The translations under genes and the position numbers were made by a program. The notes below the pieces were generated by a model, which saw only the letters and a list, made by a program, of their open reading frames with translations, was not told the origin of the DNA and ran no database searches. DNA of 20,310 nt from NCBI GenBank assembly GCA_023230485.1, contig JALNXG010000064.1:1-20310 (forward strand), given 5' to 3'. This document shows, in pieces, positions 7,025-14,530 of the stretch (the stretch's first letter is position 1; each line of letters opens with the position of its first letter). This stretch comes from Melioribacteraceae bacterium. Its GTDB lineage: Bacteria > Bacteroidota > Ignavibacteria > Ignavibacteriales > Melioribacteraceae.

Positions 7025-9061
7025 CTATTTTAAGAATACCATCTTCTTTGTTATCATCTGTCCTTCCATTTCTAAGCTATAGAAATAGATTCCTGATGAT
7101 AAGTTTTTAGCACTCCATGAAACTAAGTGTGTGCCTGATGATAACATCTGATTGTCAAATAATGTTGTAACTAATTGACCAAGAGCATTATAAACTCTCA
7201 TTGTTACAGGTGCTGCTTTTTGTACGTTAAATCTGATTGTAGTACTTGGATTAAATGGATTCGGATAGTTCTGATCCAATGTAAAGCTAACCGGAAGACT
7301 GCTATCTCCGCCAAATTCTACGCCTGTACCGATTTCATCTACGAAATGAAGTACTGCATGTGCATCAGTTGTAACTAATAATGATACACCCGGATCATAG
7401 TAACCTGCATATGTTCCAAGCACGTCGCCGTAAGGTGGAATTGCATAAGGATCATCCGGCACGTTTGGCTGCCATGCATAATAGCCATAAGCATCACCGA
7501 ATTCTTCATGAGATTGTCTTGATCCTGTCGATCCGCCTAAATTGAATCCAATTGCTGATTGCATTGCAACTGCTTGATTATAGATTGCAAGTTCAATATC
7601 CCATTTACCTGTTAAGGTATCAATTTTTACTGCCATACGAGTATATTTAGTGGCATCAAAAGCATCGCTTGTCCATGTTGTATCGCCGTCATATTGTCTA
7701 TACCCTTCAGGAATATATACACTATCACCGCCATTTAAGGAAATTTGATCACCAAGAATTATATAATATAAAGGACCATTTGGCGCAGTAAATACGTTAC
7801 CATTCCATCTTCCTTCATCTGCATAATCTAATCCAAGACGATTTGTGATACTTACAAACAATTGATCGCCTGTCCATAAACCATCCCAGAATAGATTTGT
7901 AGAATCATTTACGATTTCATCAATATGAATGAAAGCATATAATGTATCTTGTGCCCATAATAATCTTGCGTAGTATTCATCATAATCAGGTTCTGCTAAT
8001 TCTTCACGATAATATTTATTTGTGAAAAGATTATAACCTTCATTAGTGATTAAATTAACTTTAGCTGCTTTATCCCATGCAGCTTCATTCATTACACCAT
8101 CAAATGTAATTTCGGTAGGATCTACTTGTGGTACTTGCATCTCTTTACGTACATAAACTTCATCTTTTCCTTCAAATTGAAGTACTGCAAAACATGCAGG
8201 AGTAACTAATAAAGATACACCCGGATCATAATAACCGGCTATCTGTCCAAGTTCATCACCAATTGGGGGAATTGCATAAGGATCATCTTGTACATTTGGC
8301 TGCCATGCAAAATAGCCATAAGCATCACCGAATTCTTCATGAGATTGTCTTGATCCTGTCGATCCTCCAAGATTAAATCCTAACTGTCCTTGTGCTTTTA
8401 CAGCTGGATTGTAGAATGCTAATTCAATATTCCATAAACCTGTCGTTGTATCGATAACAGTTGCCATTCTTGCGTACTTATATGCATCAAATGAATTTCT
8501 TGTATATAGAGTATCACCATCTTTTCCTCTGTATCCTTCTGGCACAGATACAGTATCACCTCCATTTAAACTAAGTTGATCACCAAGGATTACGTAATAT
8601 AAAGGTCCATCAGGAGCAGTGAATACGTTACCATTCCATCTTCCATCCCATTCATAATCCAATCCCAATTTATTGGAAAGCCCTACAAATAATTGATCTC
8701 CAGTCCACAAACCATTCCAGAATAGATTAGTAGAATCATTGACAATTTCATCAATGTGAATAAAAACGTAGAGAGTGTCTTCGGTATAAAGAAGACGTGC
8801 ATATAATTCATCATAATCAGGTTCGGTTAAATCTTCACGATAATATTTATTTGTGAAGATTTCGTACCCGGTATTTGTAATTAGATTAGCTTCGCCGGCA
8901 TTCTGCCATGCTGCTTCATCCATTTTACCATCTAAGACTATCTCGCCCGCTTGTACTTTAGGAACTTTTACTACTTTCCTTTCGTATTGAATCTGTGCCA
9001 ACGTTACTGTTGACAGCGAAATAAGTATTGCCCAGATTAAGAAAATGTTACTTTTTCTCAT
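7025..9061 (-). CDS. Secreted protein with two tandem CBM9-like domains and a T9SS type A sorting domain
   Basis: 678 residues from the ATG at 9061, chosen because GGAGG (9066-9070) lies 4 bases before it and because it starts the signal peptide (MRKSNIFLIWAILISLSTVTLA, then Q). A longer form beginning at 9106 would bury that signal. The mature protein consists of two copies of a domain of about 270 residues with a 277-residue period. Each opens with the CBM9-like hallmark (LDGKMDEAAW, FDGVMNEAAW) and contains LYVFIHIDEIVND or a variant, NLFW-GLWTGDQLF, RWNGNVFTAP and a conserved GGSTGSRQSHEEFGDAYGY block. The last 85 or so residues are a classic T9SS tail: FTLDQNYPNPFNPSTTI, VTMRVYNALGQLV, SSGIYFYSLE, KKMVFLK. 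No catalytic domain is visible, so a surface carbohydrate-binding role is the best reading. CBM9-like folds also occur in other contexts, for example cytochrome-type heme-binding relatives, but no heme motif is seen. Confidence 0.85.
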   Translation of the reverse strand: MRKSNIFLIWAILISLSTVTLAQIQYERKVVKVPKVQAGEIVLDGKMDEAAWQNAGEANLITNTGYEIFTNKYYREDLTEPDYDELYARLLYTEDTLYVFIHIDEIVNDSTNLFWNGLWTGDQLFVGLSNKLGLDYEWDGRWNGNVFTAPDGPLYYVILGDQLSLNGGDTVSVPEGYRGKDGDTLYTRNSFDAYKYARMATVIDTTTGLWNIELAFYNPAVKAQGQLGFNLGGSTGSRQSHEEFGDAYGYFAWQPNVQDDPYAIPPIGDELGQIAGYYDPGVSLLVTPACFAVLQFEGKDEVYVRKEMQVPQVDPTEITFDGVMNEAAWDKAAKVNLITNEGYNLFTNKYYREELAEPDYDEYYARLLWAQDTLYAFIHIDEIVNDSTNLFWDGLWTGDQLFVSITNRLGLDYADEGRWNGNVFTAPNGPLYYIILGDQISLNGGDSVYIPEGYRQYDGDTTWTSDAFDATKYTRMAVKIDTLTGKWDIELAIYNQAVAMQSAIGFNLGGSTGSRQSHEEFGDAYGYYAWQPNVPDDPYAIPPYGDVLGTYAGYYDPGVSLLVTTDAHAVLHFVDEIGTGVEFGGDSSLPVSFTLDQNYPNPFNPSTTIRFNVQKAAPVTMRVYNALGQLVTTLFDNQMLSSGTHLVSWSAKNLSSGIYFYSLEMEGQMITKKMVFLK
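7343..8152 (-). repeat. Second copy of the tandem CBM9-like unit
   Basis: In-gene direct repeat, offset by 831 bases (277 codons) from the first copy. A run of 55 bases (7480-7534) is identical to 8311-8365, encoding the GGSTGSRQSHEEFGDAYGY region. The remainder is strongly similar, with many third-position differences. The boundaries are approximate and set from the protein alignment. Confidence 0.85.
8174..8980 (-). repeat. First copy of the tandem CBM9-like unit
   Basis: N-terminal of the two internal repeats of the CBM9-like secreted protein. It aligns without large gaps to the second copy. The 55-base identical block here is 8311-8365. Differences from copy two cluster around the loops near the end of the unit and in the linker (GKDEVYVRKEM). 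Confidence 0.85.
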
Positions 9062-9065
9062 GTTG

Positions 9066-9070
9066 CCTCC
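9066..9070 (-). promoter_or_regulatory. Strong ribosome binding site of the CBM9-like gene
   Basis: GGAGG on the minus strand followed by CAAC and the ATG at 9061. It fixes the start at the signal peptide rather than 15 codons upstream. Confidence 0.7.
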
Positions 9071-9123
9071 GAGAAGTTGTTTGTGATTTGTTGTTTTATA
9101 TTGCATTGCTTGTTACGCCTCTT

Positions 9124-10422
9124 TTAAAAATTGAATCTAAAAGTTAATGTTGGTATTAATCCGTCCAAATTGTATAATCCATTATGTACCGGATATGCTG
9201 AATTCTTTACTTCCGTCTCTAAACCTTTGTAATATGCCACACCTACACTAATTGCCATCTCTTCATCAAAATATGTAAGACCAGCAGAGATTTGATTATA
9301 TGACACCTGTGGATTTAATAGACTATATGTTTTTTCGTCATTCGGAGTACCGACATATTTATATCCGAAATAAATATTTAAGTCTGGTGCAGCCATATAT
9401 TCTAAACCTATACCTGCCTCAAATGAATTTTTATATTCTAATGGCTGACTTCCTAAAGTGAATCCTGTAAGTGAATCCGGATTCATTGCATTTGCCTGCC
9501 ATACGCTATTTTCAAATGCGTACTTAATCTCTTTATCCAAACTCCCATATAAATTATATTTTAAATCTAAATTAAGAACTAAATCTGATGAGAGATTATA
9601 AACTCCACCGAAACCAATCTTCCATGGTGTTTGATAAGTGCTATTTACATTAGTAAAAGTTGCCGCAGAATCTGTTACAGCAAATAGATTTGTTTTTGCT
9701 TCCCCTTCTAGATCTTGTGATGTTCCACTCAATACAGTTAATCCTAATCTTAAATCTTCATTTACTTGGTACATAAATCCAAGATTGAAATTGAAAAACC
9801 ATGCATCACCATTAATATCTGCTTGATATACAGGCAGACCAACATTATCTTTCCATTTATTATTACCAAGAGCAAAAGAGGATTTTACTGTATTCCTAAA
9901 TACATTCACAGCTAACCCTACCGAAAAATCCCCACTTTTATATGCTATTGCTGGAGAGATCATTTCAACAAAAGACTGATTATACATATCTGTACCAATT
10001 GTAATTAATGTTGCATCCCTTTTGCTAAGAACTATAAAGGGCCAAGATGTGCGATAATCAGAAAACGCTTCAATACCTATTGCCGCAGTTAATCCTTCTG
10101 AAATATTATAGTATCCTCCAATCCCACCATTAAGCTCATCTTCTCTTAGAGAATTGTATAAACCTTTTATATCGCCTTCGAATTTATTCTGTTCACCTCT
10201 TAAGAAAGCTGTTACTTCTATTGACTGTCCCCTTAGAGACGCCAATCCAGCAGGATTGTAATAAATATTTGATACTCCATCAATTCCTGCAAAATATAAT
10301 CCATTCAAAGCACTCGACTTTGCACCAAATAAACTTGTTCTATTAACTCCACCCGCTTGCATGACAGATGTGAACAATAGAATCAGTAAAAATGATTTAA
10401 TAGTATTAAAGAAAATTTTCAT
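9124..10422 (-). CDS. FadL/OMPP1-like outer-membrane transport protein
   Basis: A predicted outer-membrane beta-barrel of about 432 residues. Two adjacent ATGs exist (10425 and 10422); GGAG at 10429-10432 is 3 bases from the first and 6 from the second, so the second is preferred. The signal peptide (KIFFNTIKSFLLILLFTSVMQA) is cut before GGVNRT. The N-terminal hatch-like region contains SSALNGLYFAGIDG and IYYNPAGLA, the pattern shared by FadL-type hydrophobic-solute channels and PorV relatives. The remainder is alternating barrel strands (LGLTVLSGTSQD, WKIGFGGVYNL, IYFGYKYVG, AISVGVAYYKG), ending TLTFRFNF with the terminal Phe of barrel proteins. Such proteins pass hydrophobic or aromatic compounds; within this locus it may instead act with the T9SS cargo, as PorV does. 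The gene follows a lipoprotein gene by 30 bases and precedes the CBM9-like gene. Family assignment is fairly secure; the ligand is unknown. Confidence 0.8.
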   Translation of the reverse strand: MKIFFNTIKSFLLILLFTSVMQAGGVNRTSLFGAKSSALNGLYFAGIDGVSNIYYNPAGLASLRGQSIEVTAFLRGEQNKFEGDIKGLYNSLREDELNGGIGGYYNISEGLTAAIGIEAFSDYRTSWPFIVLSKRDATLITIGTDMYNQSFVEMISPAIAYKSGDFSVGLAVNVFRNTVKSSFALGNNKWKDNVGLPVYQADINGDAWFFNFNLGFMYQVNEDLRLGLTVLSGTSQDLEGEAKTNLFAVTDSAATFTNVNSTYQTPWKIGFGGVYNLSSDLVLNLDLKYNLYGSLDKEIKYAFENSVWQANAMNPDSLTGFTLGSQPLEYKNSFEAGIGLEYMAAPDLNIYFGYKYVGTPNDEKTYSLLNPQVSYNQISAGLTYFDEEMAISVGVAYYKGLETEVKNSAYPVHNGLYNLDGLIPTLTFRFNF

Positions 10423-10452
10423 CATAAACTCCGCTTTTCTGCTTTATTAAAA

Positions 10453-11418
10453 TCACAATACTTTGAATGTGATATATGCATAATAATTAGTTACTCTGGT
10501 TCTTCCTTTTCCATCCCAATTCTCATTCGCAATCCAGAGATAGTAATTGTTTCCTCTTACCAAACCTTCTGCCGGCATTTCGTAAAATGTTTTTACACCA
10601 TCGAAACTCTCTCCGGGATGTACAGGTGCTGAAATAACATTTTTCTTACCATATACATTACCATCAGATGTACTCTGCTCCGACCATGCTTCCCATAGTA
10701 CTTCGGTGGCTATATATTGCTGACCATTTGTAATACCAATTGCAGAAATTTTAGAATCAGTAACTCCCGCTTGGGAAATTGTCCATCTTATCATTGGTCC
10801 TAAAGTATCTACCGGATTAATAATCTCAATCTGACCTAATCTTCCAAATGTTGATACACCTGTTATATTGATAAATCGGTCAATTCTCTGTGTAACAATT
10901 GTGAATATTTCACTCGATAAACGAATCGTATCACCATCGGCTACTATCATCTCTTTCTGGGTTGAAGGAGCAGCAGCGAGCACTTTTCCTTTGTATTTTG
11001 AAATCTGATCCCACATATAATCTCTTACTACCCAGTATGTATATGTGTTATCTTCATTGAGTTGTGATTTCGGATTCCCGTTTACTTCACTTATGATATT
11101 CTGAGCTCCTGCCGGAACTGCACCAAACTGAAGTGGGTATTTTAAGTCATTACCGTTTGATTTTATTAGCCATACAATCGATGTATCTAGTATTGCATGT
11201 TCGCCGATATTAGTACCGATAACAGAAGCATAACCGCCCACCCATGTAATCTTCGGCATAAATGTGCCCTCTTCCACTTTCACTGTCGAAAGCTTCGTAG
11301 CTCCCATATATGGAGCTAATCCGTTATCATTATCACTGCACGATATAAATGTAAAAATAAATGCGCTTAGCAAAACGAATGCCGTTACTTTTACTCTTTC
11401 TTTTTTGATGTTTAACAT
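10453..11418 (-). CDS. Lipoprotein of unknown function
   Basis: 321 residues. A positively charged start (MLNIKKERVK), a hydrophobic stretch and the lipobox FISC with Cys27 predict a lipid-anchored envelope protein. Asp and Asn follow the Cys (CSDNDN), which fits surface- or outer-membrane-bound lipoproteins in this phylum but does not prove export. The rest is beta-rich: valine/threonine strands, several Trp-containing patches (MPKITWVGG, TSIVWLIKSNG, YTYWVVRDYMWD, MIRWTISQAG, EVLWEAWSEQS, YYLWIANENWDG). Repeated strand patterns of the type LV-GNNYYLWIAN suggest two or three fibronectin/Ig-like modules, but I cannot name a family. An AGGGA-like sequence (AAGGGATG) precedes the ATG by about 9 bases. 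It lies between the GWxTD gene and the FadL-like gene, suggesting an accessory role at the outer membrane. The lipobox is clear; the function is not. Confidence 0.75.
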   Translation of the reverse strand: MLNIKKERVKVTAFVLLSAFIFTFISCSDNDNGLAPYMGATKLSTVKVEEGTFMPKITWVGGYASVIGTNIGEHAILDTSIVWLIKSNGNDLKYPLQFGAVPAGAQNIISEVNGNPKSQLNEDNTYTYWVVRDYMWDQISKYKGKVLAAAPSTQKEMIVADGDTIRLSSEIFTIVTQRIDRFINITGVSTFGRLGQIEIINPVDTLGPMIRWTISQAGVTDSKISAIGITNGQQYIATEVLWEAWSEQSTSDGNVYGKKNVISAPVHPGESFDGVKTFYEMPAEGLVRGNNYYLWIANENWDGKGRTRVTNYYAYITFKVL

Positions 11419-11442
11419 ATCATTACATCCCTTATTTGTTTG

Positions 11443-12750
11443 CTAAAGACGAGATACTAACTCTCTCCAGCTTATATTATAAATTTCCCCCTCTTTATTT
11501 GAATGGAGTAATGAATACTTCCCGTTGCTATTCAAATCTCCAAATACATAAAAGAGTTCTCTATTTCCTCTGTAATACCAAATTTCGTAAGGACGTGAAT
11601 CCATATCCATATTATGATAATCGATCTCGTCCGGATTTCCATTTTGAATAAATATTCTTCCCCTTTCGGTCGTCCATCCTTCAATATTTCCCCAACTGAA
11701 TTTCTGATTAGCATAATGAAACCGTGCTAATAAACTTTGTAAATATTCATTCTCTTCTGTATCGGGATTAGGGTCTAAATTCTTGAAATAATTCAAAATG
11801 AAATTTGCTTTATTAAAGCTATTCAACTTTTTGTATTGACTTAGCTGATATGGCTCGGCAATGTAATCCAAAAGTTTTTCCATCATATCAGAATCTTCTT
11901 TTGAGAGCATCGGTGTCTTTGCAAAATAATCCAATTGAAGAATTTCAAAATTTCTTTTTACTGATATTTCTTTTCCGTTTGATGATTTTGCATTTATTTT
12001 GAAGGTATAAACACCCGAATTAAGTTTGGATATATTAATTCCTTGTATATATCCTTTACTCTTTTCCTTCAAATCCAAAACTGAATTTAATTCCTTTGCC
12101 ATCACATCGGCTTCATCGGTAATAGTATATTGAATCGCTAGCGAATCATCAATTGTTTCGCTATAAAGTTCATAAAAGAAATACAATATTGGATTTAGCA
12201 GACCATATCTTCTTGCAGGATTAGGAATCTTTTTATTTCCTGATTCTGTTTCTTTTGTACCATTAATAAATTCAATTTCGCTTAAGCCAAACATATTTGG
12301 AGCGAAATCTTTTATATCGATTGTAGAATTAATTTTTCCCGTTTTGCGAGATGTTAAATCTTTTATTTCTACTTGCAATTTGTATTTGCCTGCGGGGGTA
12401 AGCTCTCCCCATTTATCATAAACTACTAATGACTTAACATCATTTACCGAATCAAATTGGGCTACTGTTTCCCATGATTTACTAATAACTGTTTCTTCAT
12501 TCAAATCAGTCAATTCATAGTCTATTTTTATCGATGCTGAGTATTTTCCTGATGCTTCTTTTAGTTTTAGGTTATCTGCATAAATCATAATTGAAAATTC
12601 GGAATAAGTTTTATTCTCTTTCCCTTGGAATGAAGTTTTATCAAGATAAAATAGCAGTTCGCCTCCGCTAACCAACGGTTTATCAGATTGCGAAAACGTT
12701 TGTGCAATCGGGATTAAGATTATCATTATTATGATTGTTAGTAATTTCAC
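11443..12750 (-). CDS. GWxTD-domain protein, exported
   Basis: 435 residues if translation starts at the GTG at 12750, which overlaps the TGA stop of the upstream permease (GTGA). This start yields a signal peptide (VKLLTIIIMIILIPIAQTFSQ). The open frame continues upstream to 12933, but that extension lies inside the permease and has no signal-like start. Residues about 25-270 are beta-rich, with strands typical of Ig-like modules (KYSASIKIDYEL, GKYKLQVEIKDL, SGVYTFKINAKS). Residues about 280-435 form the GWxTD domain: FHYANQKFS, GWTTERGRIFI (358-368), GNPDEID, PYEIWYY, FYVFGDLNSNGKYSLLHS. The hallmark Asp is Glu here (GWTTE). The domain is found in exported proteins of Acidobacteria and the Chlorobi/Ignavibacteria group and has no established function. 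Its coupling to the sugar permease gene suggests a role with this importer. Confidence 0.82.
   Translation of the reverse strand: MKLLTIIIMIILIPIAQTFSQSDKPLVSGGELLFYLDKTSFQGKENKTYSEFSIMIYADNLKLKEASGKYSASIKIDYELTDLNEETVISKSWETVAQFDSVNDVKSLVVYDKWGELTPAGKYKLQVEIKDLTSRKTGKINSTIDIKDFAPNMFGLSEIEFINGTKETESGNKKIPNPARRYGLLNPILYFFYELYSETIDDSLAIQYTITDEADVMAKELNSVLDLKEKSKGYIQGINISKLNSGVYTFKINAKSSNGKEISVKRNFEILQLDYFAKTPMLSKEDSDMMEKLLDYIAEPYQLSQYKKLNSFNKANFILNYFKNLDPNPDTEENEYLQSLLARFHYANQKFSWGNIEGWTTERGRIFIQNGNPDEIDYHNMDMDSRPYEIWYYRGNRELFYVFGDLNSNGKYSLLHSNKEGEIYNISWRELVSRL
12690..12705 (-). promoter_or_regulatory. Operator-like site inside the start of the GWxTD gene
   Basis: On the plus strand this reads GCGAAAACGTTTGTGC, matching the perfect operator upstream of the repressor gene at 14 of 16 positions, with an unbroken 11-base match AACGTTTGTGC. 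It lies about 45 bases into the coding sequence, over the signal-peptide cleavage codons. It may be a third repressor site, or a coincidence of coding sequence. Confidence 0.35.
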
Positions 12751-13595
12751 TCTTTCAATCCGCTTAGTGTTATTCCTTGAATAAAGTATTTCTGTGCTAC
12801 GAAGAAAATAATTAGAATTGGTAATGTAGCTGTTACTGATCCTGCCATTAATAAATCCCACTGAGTTAAATATTTGTCCCTGAATGTTGCTAATCCAAGT
12901 TGTACGGTTTTTAATTCTTCCGAATTGATACAAATAAGCGCCCAGATAAAATCATTAAAAACACCCATAAAGGTAAAAATTGCTAATGTCGCAAGTGCCG
13001 GCTTCGATAATGGAATTATTACTCTCATTAGCACCTGCCATTTACTTGCTCCATCTATATATGCCGCTTCCTCTAATTCTTTCGGTATCGTCATAAAAAA
13101 CTGTCGTAATAAAAAAGTGCCAAATGCGGATGCTAAGCCCGGAATAATTAACGAATACAAGGAATCAATTAATCCAAATGTGCTTAATACTATATATGTA
13201 GGTATCATCGTTACGTTTGCCGGAATCATCATCGTACCAAGGAATATATAAAATATAATATCCCTTCCCTTAAACTCCAATCGAGCAAATGCGTAAGCAG
13301 CCATTGAACATGTAACCAATTGTCCGAGTGTAACGCTGAATGCAACAATTAAGCTATTCAGATAAAATGTTCCAAATGGAGCCGCATTAAAGGCATCTAT
13401 ATAGTTCTGGAATTTTATCTCTTTCGGAAACCACTGCGGCGGATATACAAATATCTCACTCATATCTTTTACAGATGTAAGTATCATCCAGATAAAAGGC
13501 ATAATCGTGAGTATAGCAAGTGAGTACATTAAAATATGTATCAAGACACTCTTTGATATATTCAAATATTTATATTTTTTGTCTCTCTTTTGCAT
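12747..13595 (-). CDS. Carbohydrate ABC transporter permease, MalG type
   Basis: Inner-membrane permease subunit of 282 residues, usual for the family. Six hydrophobic segments are visible, starting at residues about 18-40 (VLIHILMYSLAILTIMPFIW). The cytoplasmic EAA loop that docks the ATPase is at 173-196 (ELEEAAYIDGASKW...RVIIPL). The N-terminal segment motif LTSVKDMSEIF and the PPQWFP stretch are typical of MalG/UgpE-like proteins. It starts 3 bases after the stop of the MalF-type gene, and its own stop overlaps the GTG of the GWxTD gene, so the three are likely translationally coupled. It would pair with the upstream permease and the lipoprotein sugar-binding protein to import a mono- or oligosaccharide. 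No ATP-binding subunit is encoded beside it. Confidence 0.95.
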   Translation of the reverse strand: MQKRDKKYKYLNISKSVLIHILMYSLAILTIMPFIWMILTSVKDMSEIFVYPPQWFPKEIKFQNYIDAFNAAPFGTFYLNSLIVAFSVTLGQLVTCSMAAYAFARLEFKGRDIIFYIFLGTMMIPANVTMIPTYIVLSTFGLIDSLYSLIIPGLASAFGTFLLRQFFMTIPKELEEAAYIDGASKWQVLMRVIIPLSKPALATLAIFTFMGVFNDFIWALICINSEELKTVQLGLATFRDKYLTQWDLLMAGSVTATLPILIIFFVAQKYFIQGITLSGLKE

Positions 13596-13598
13596 TTG

Positions 13599-14483
13599 CT
13601 AAGCCGCTGTCTTATTTTTTAAGAATTTTACCTGCACCATCGTTAATATGAATAATAGAGCAAATAATGTGTATGATACCGCCGATGCATAACCCATCTC
13701 GCCTGTGAACTTAAACGCATATTCATATATATAGAATACTAATACTTTCGTCGAGCCAAGGGGTCCGCCTGAAGTCAACACATAAACTATATCAAAGACC
13801 TGAAACGATCCGATCATCGACATTACCATTATAAAAAATGTTGTCGGACTAAGAAGTGGAATTGTAATATTCCAGAACTTAGACCAAGCTCCCGCTCCAT
13901 CAATTGTAGCCGCTTCATAATATGATTCAGGAATGGCATTTAATCCCGCCGCAAATAACACCATATTTGTTCCGAATGTCTTCCATACTCCCATACCGAT
14001 TAAAGCAAACATCGCAGCACTCGGATCATTAAGCCAATTTATTGCGTCAATTCCAACTGCACCAAGTGAATAATTGATTAATCCGAAATTCGGGTCATAT
14101 AACCATCTCCAAATCAATGCCGCCGCAACAGGTGAAACCACAACAGGAGCGAAAAACAAAGTCCTTAAAAATTTCTTCCCCTTTAATTTCTGATTCAAAC
14201 CATAAGCAATCATCAAGGAAACTATCATGTTTAATGGCACTGTTCCTATTGTATAGATCAAAGTATTTTTTAAAACATCCCAAAATTCTTTCGTCTGAAC
14301 CATTCGAGTATAATTATCGAAACCTACAAATGACCCTTCCCAACTAAACGCATTCCAATTTTGAAAACTTAGATAAAACGAAAAGAAGACAGGAAACAAA
14401 ATAAAAGTCCCGAATATTATCAGAGTAGGAGTTAGAAATCCCGCTGCTGCTAAACCATCTTTATTTTTTTTGTATTTCGCCAT
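13599..14483 (-). CDS. Sugar ABC transporter permease, MalF/UgpA type
   Basis: 294-residue inner-membrane permease. Hydrophobic segments begin at about residues 12-40 (AAAGFLTPTLIIFGTFILFPVFFSFYLSF), followed by the FVGFDNYTRM stretch usual in the MalF/UgpA branch. The EAA loop is at about 188-211 (YYEAATIDGAGAWSKF...TIPLL). VVVSPVAAALIWRWLYDPNFGLIN is a further family block, and a final membrane helix ends at KNKTAA. The length fits the short form without the extra periplasmic domain of Escherichia coli MalF. It follows the sugar-binding protein gene by 47 bases. The ATG at 14483 is preceded by AAAGAA, a weak ribosome binding site. Substrate is not determinable from the sequence. Confidence 0.95.
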   Translation of the reverse strand: MAKYKKNKDGLAAAGFLTPTLIIFGTFILFPVFFSFYLSFQNWNAFSWEGSFVGFDNYTRMVQTKEFWDVLKNTLIYTIGTVPLNMIVSLMIAYGLNQKLKGKKFLRTLFFAPVVVSPVAAALIWRWLYDPNFGLINYSLGAVGIDAINWLNDPSAAMFALIGMGVWKTFGTNMVLFAAGLNAIPESYYEAATIDGAGAWSKFWNITIPLLSPTTFFIMVMSMIGSFQVFDIVYVLTSGGPLGSTKVLVFYIYEYAFKFTGEMGYASAVSYTLFALLFILTMVQVKFLKNKTAA

Positions 14484-14530
14484 AAAGTTCTTTTCTAATT
14501 ACCCTTATCTATATCAATTTTATGCAGCAA

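Noticed and set aside
7343..8980. The 831-base repeat as a possible assembly artefact or mobile duplication
   Set aside because: The copies differ at many synonymous and some amino-acid positions and keep the frame, as expected of a genuine two-domain protein; no flanking target duplications or transposase are seen.
9076..9095. GTTTGTGA, resembling half of the operator, upstream of the CBM9-like gene
   Set aside because: Only one half-site matches and the other side is not palindromic; such half-sites (also near 3427 and 19064) occur by chance in AT-rich DNA.
12751..12933. An upstream extension of the GWxTD reading frame by 61 codons
   Set aside because: It lies wholly inside the MalG-type permease coding region, lacks a signal peptide at its start, and the GTG overlapping the permease stop gives a proper exported protein.
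12874..13251. A 125-codon plus-strand open frame
   Set aside because: Antisense to the MalG-type permease, with no domain or Shine-Dalgarno; a shadow of the conserved gene.
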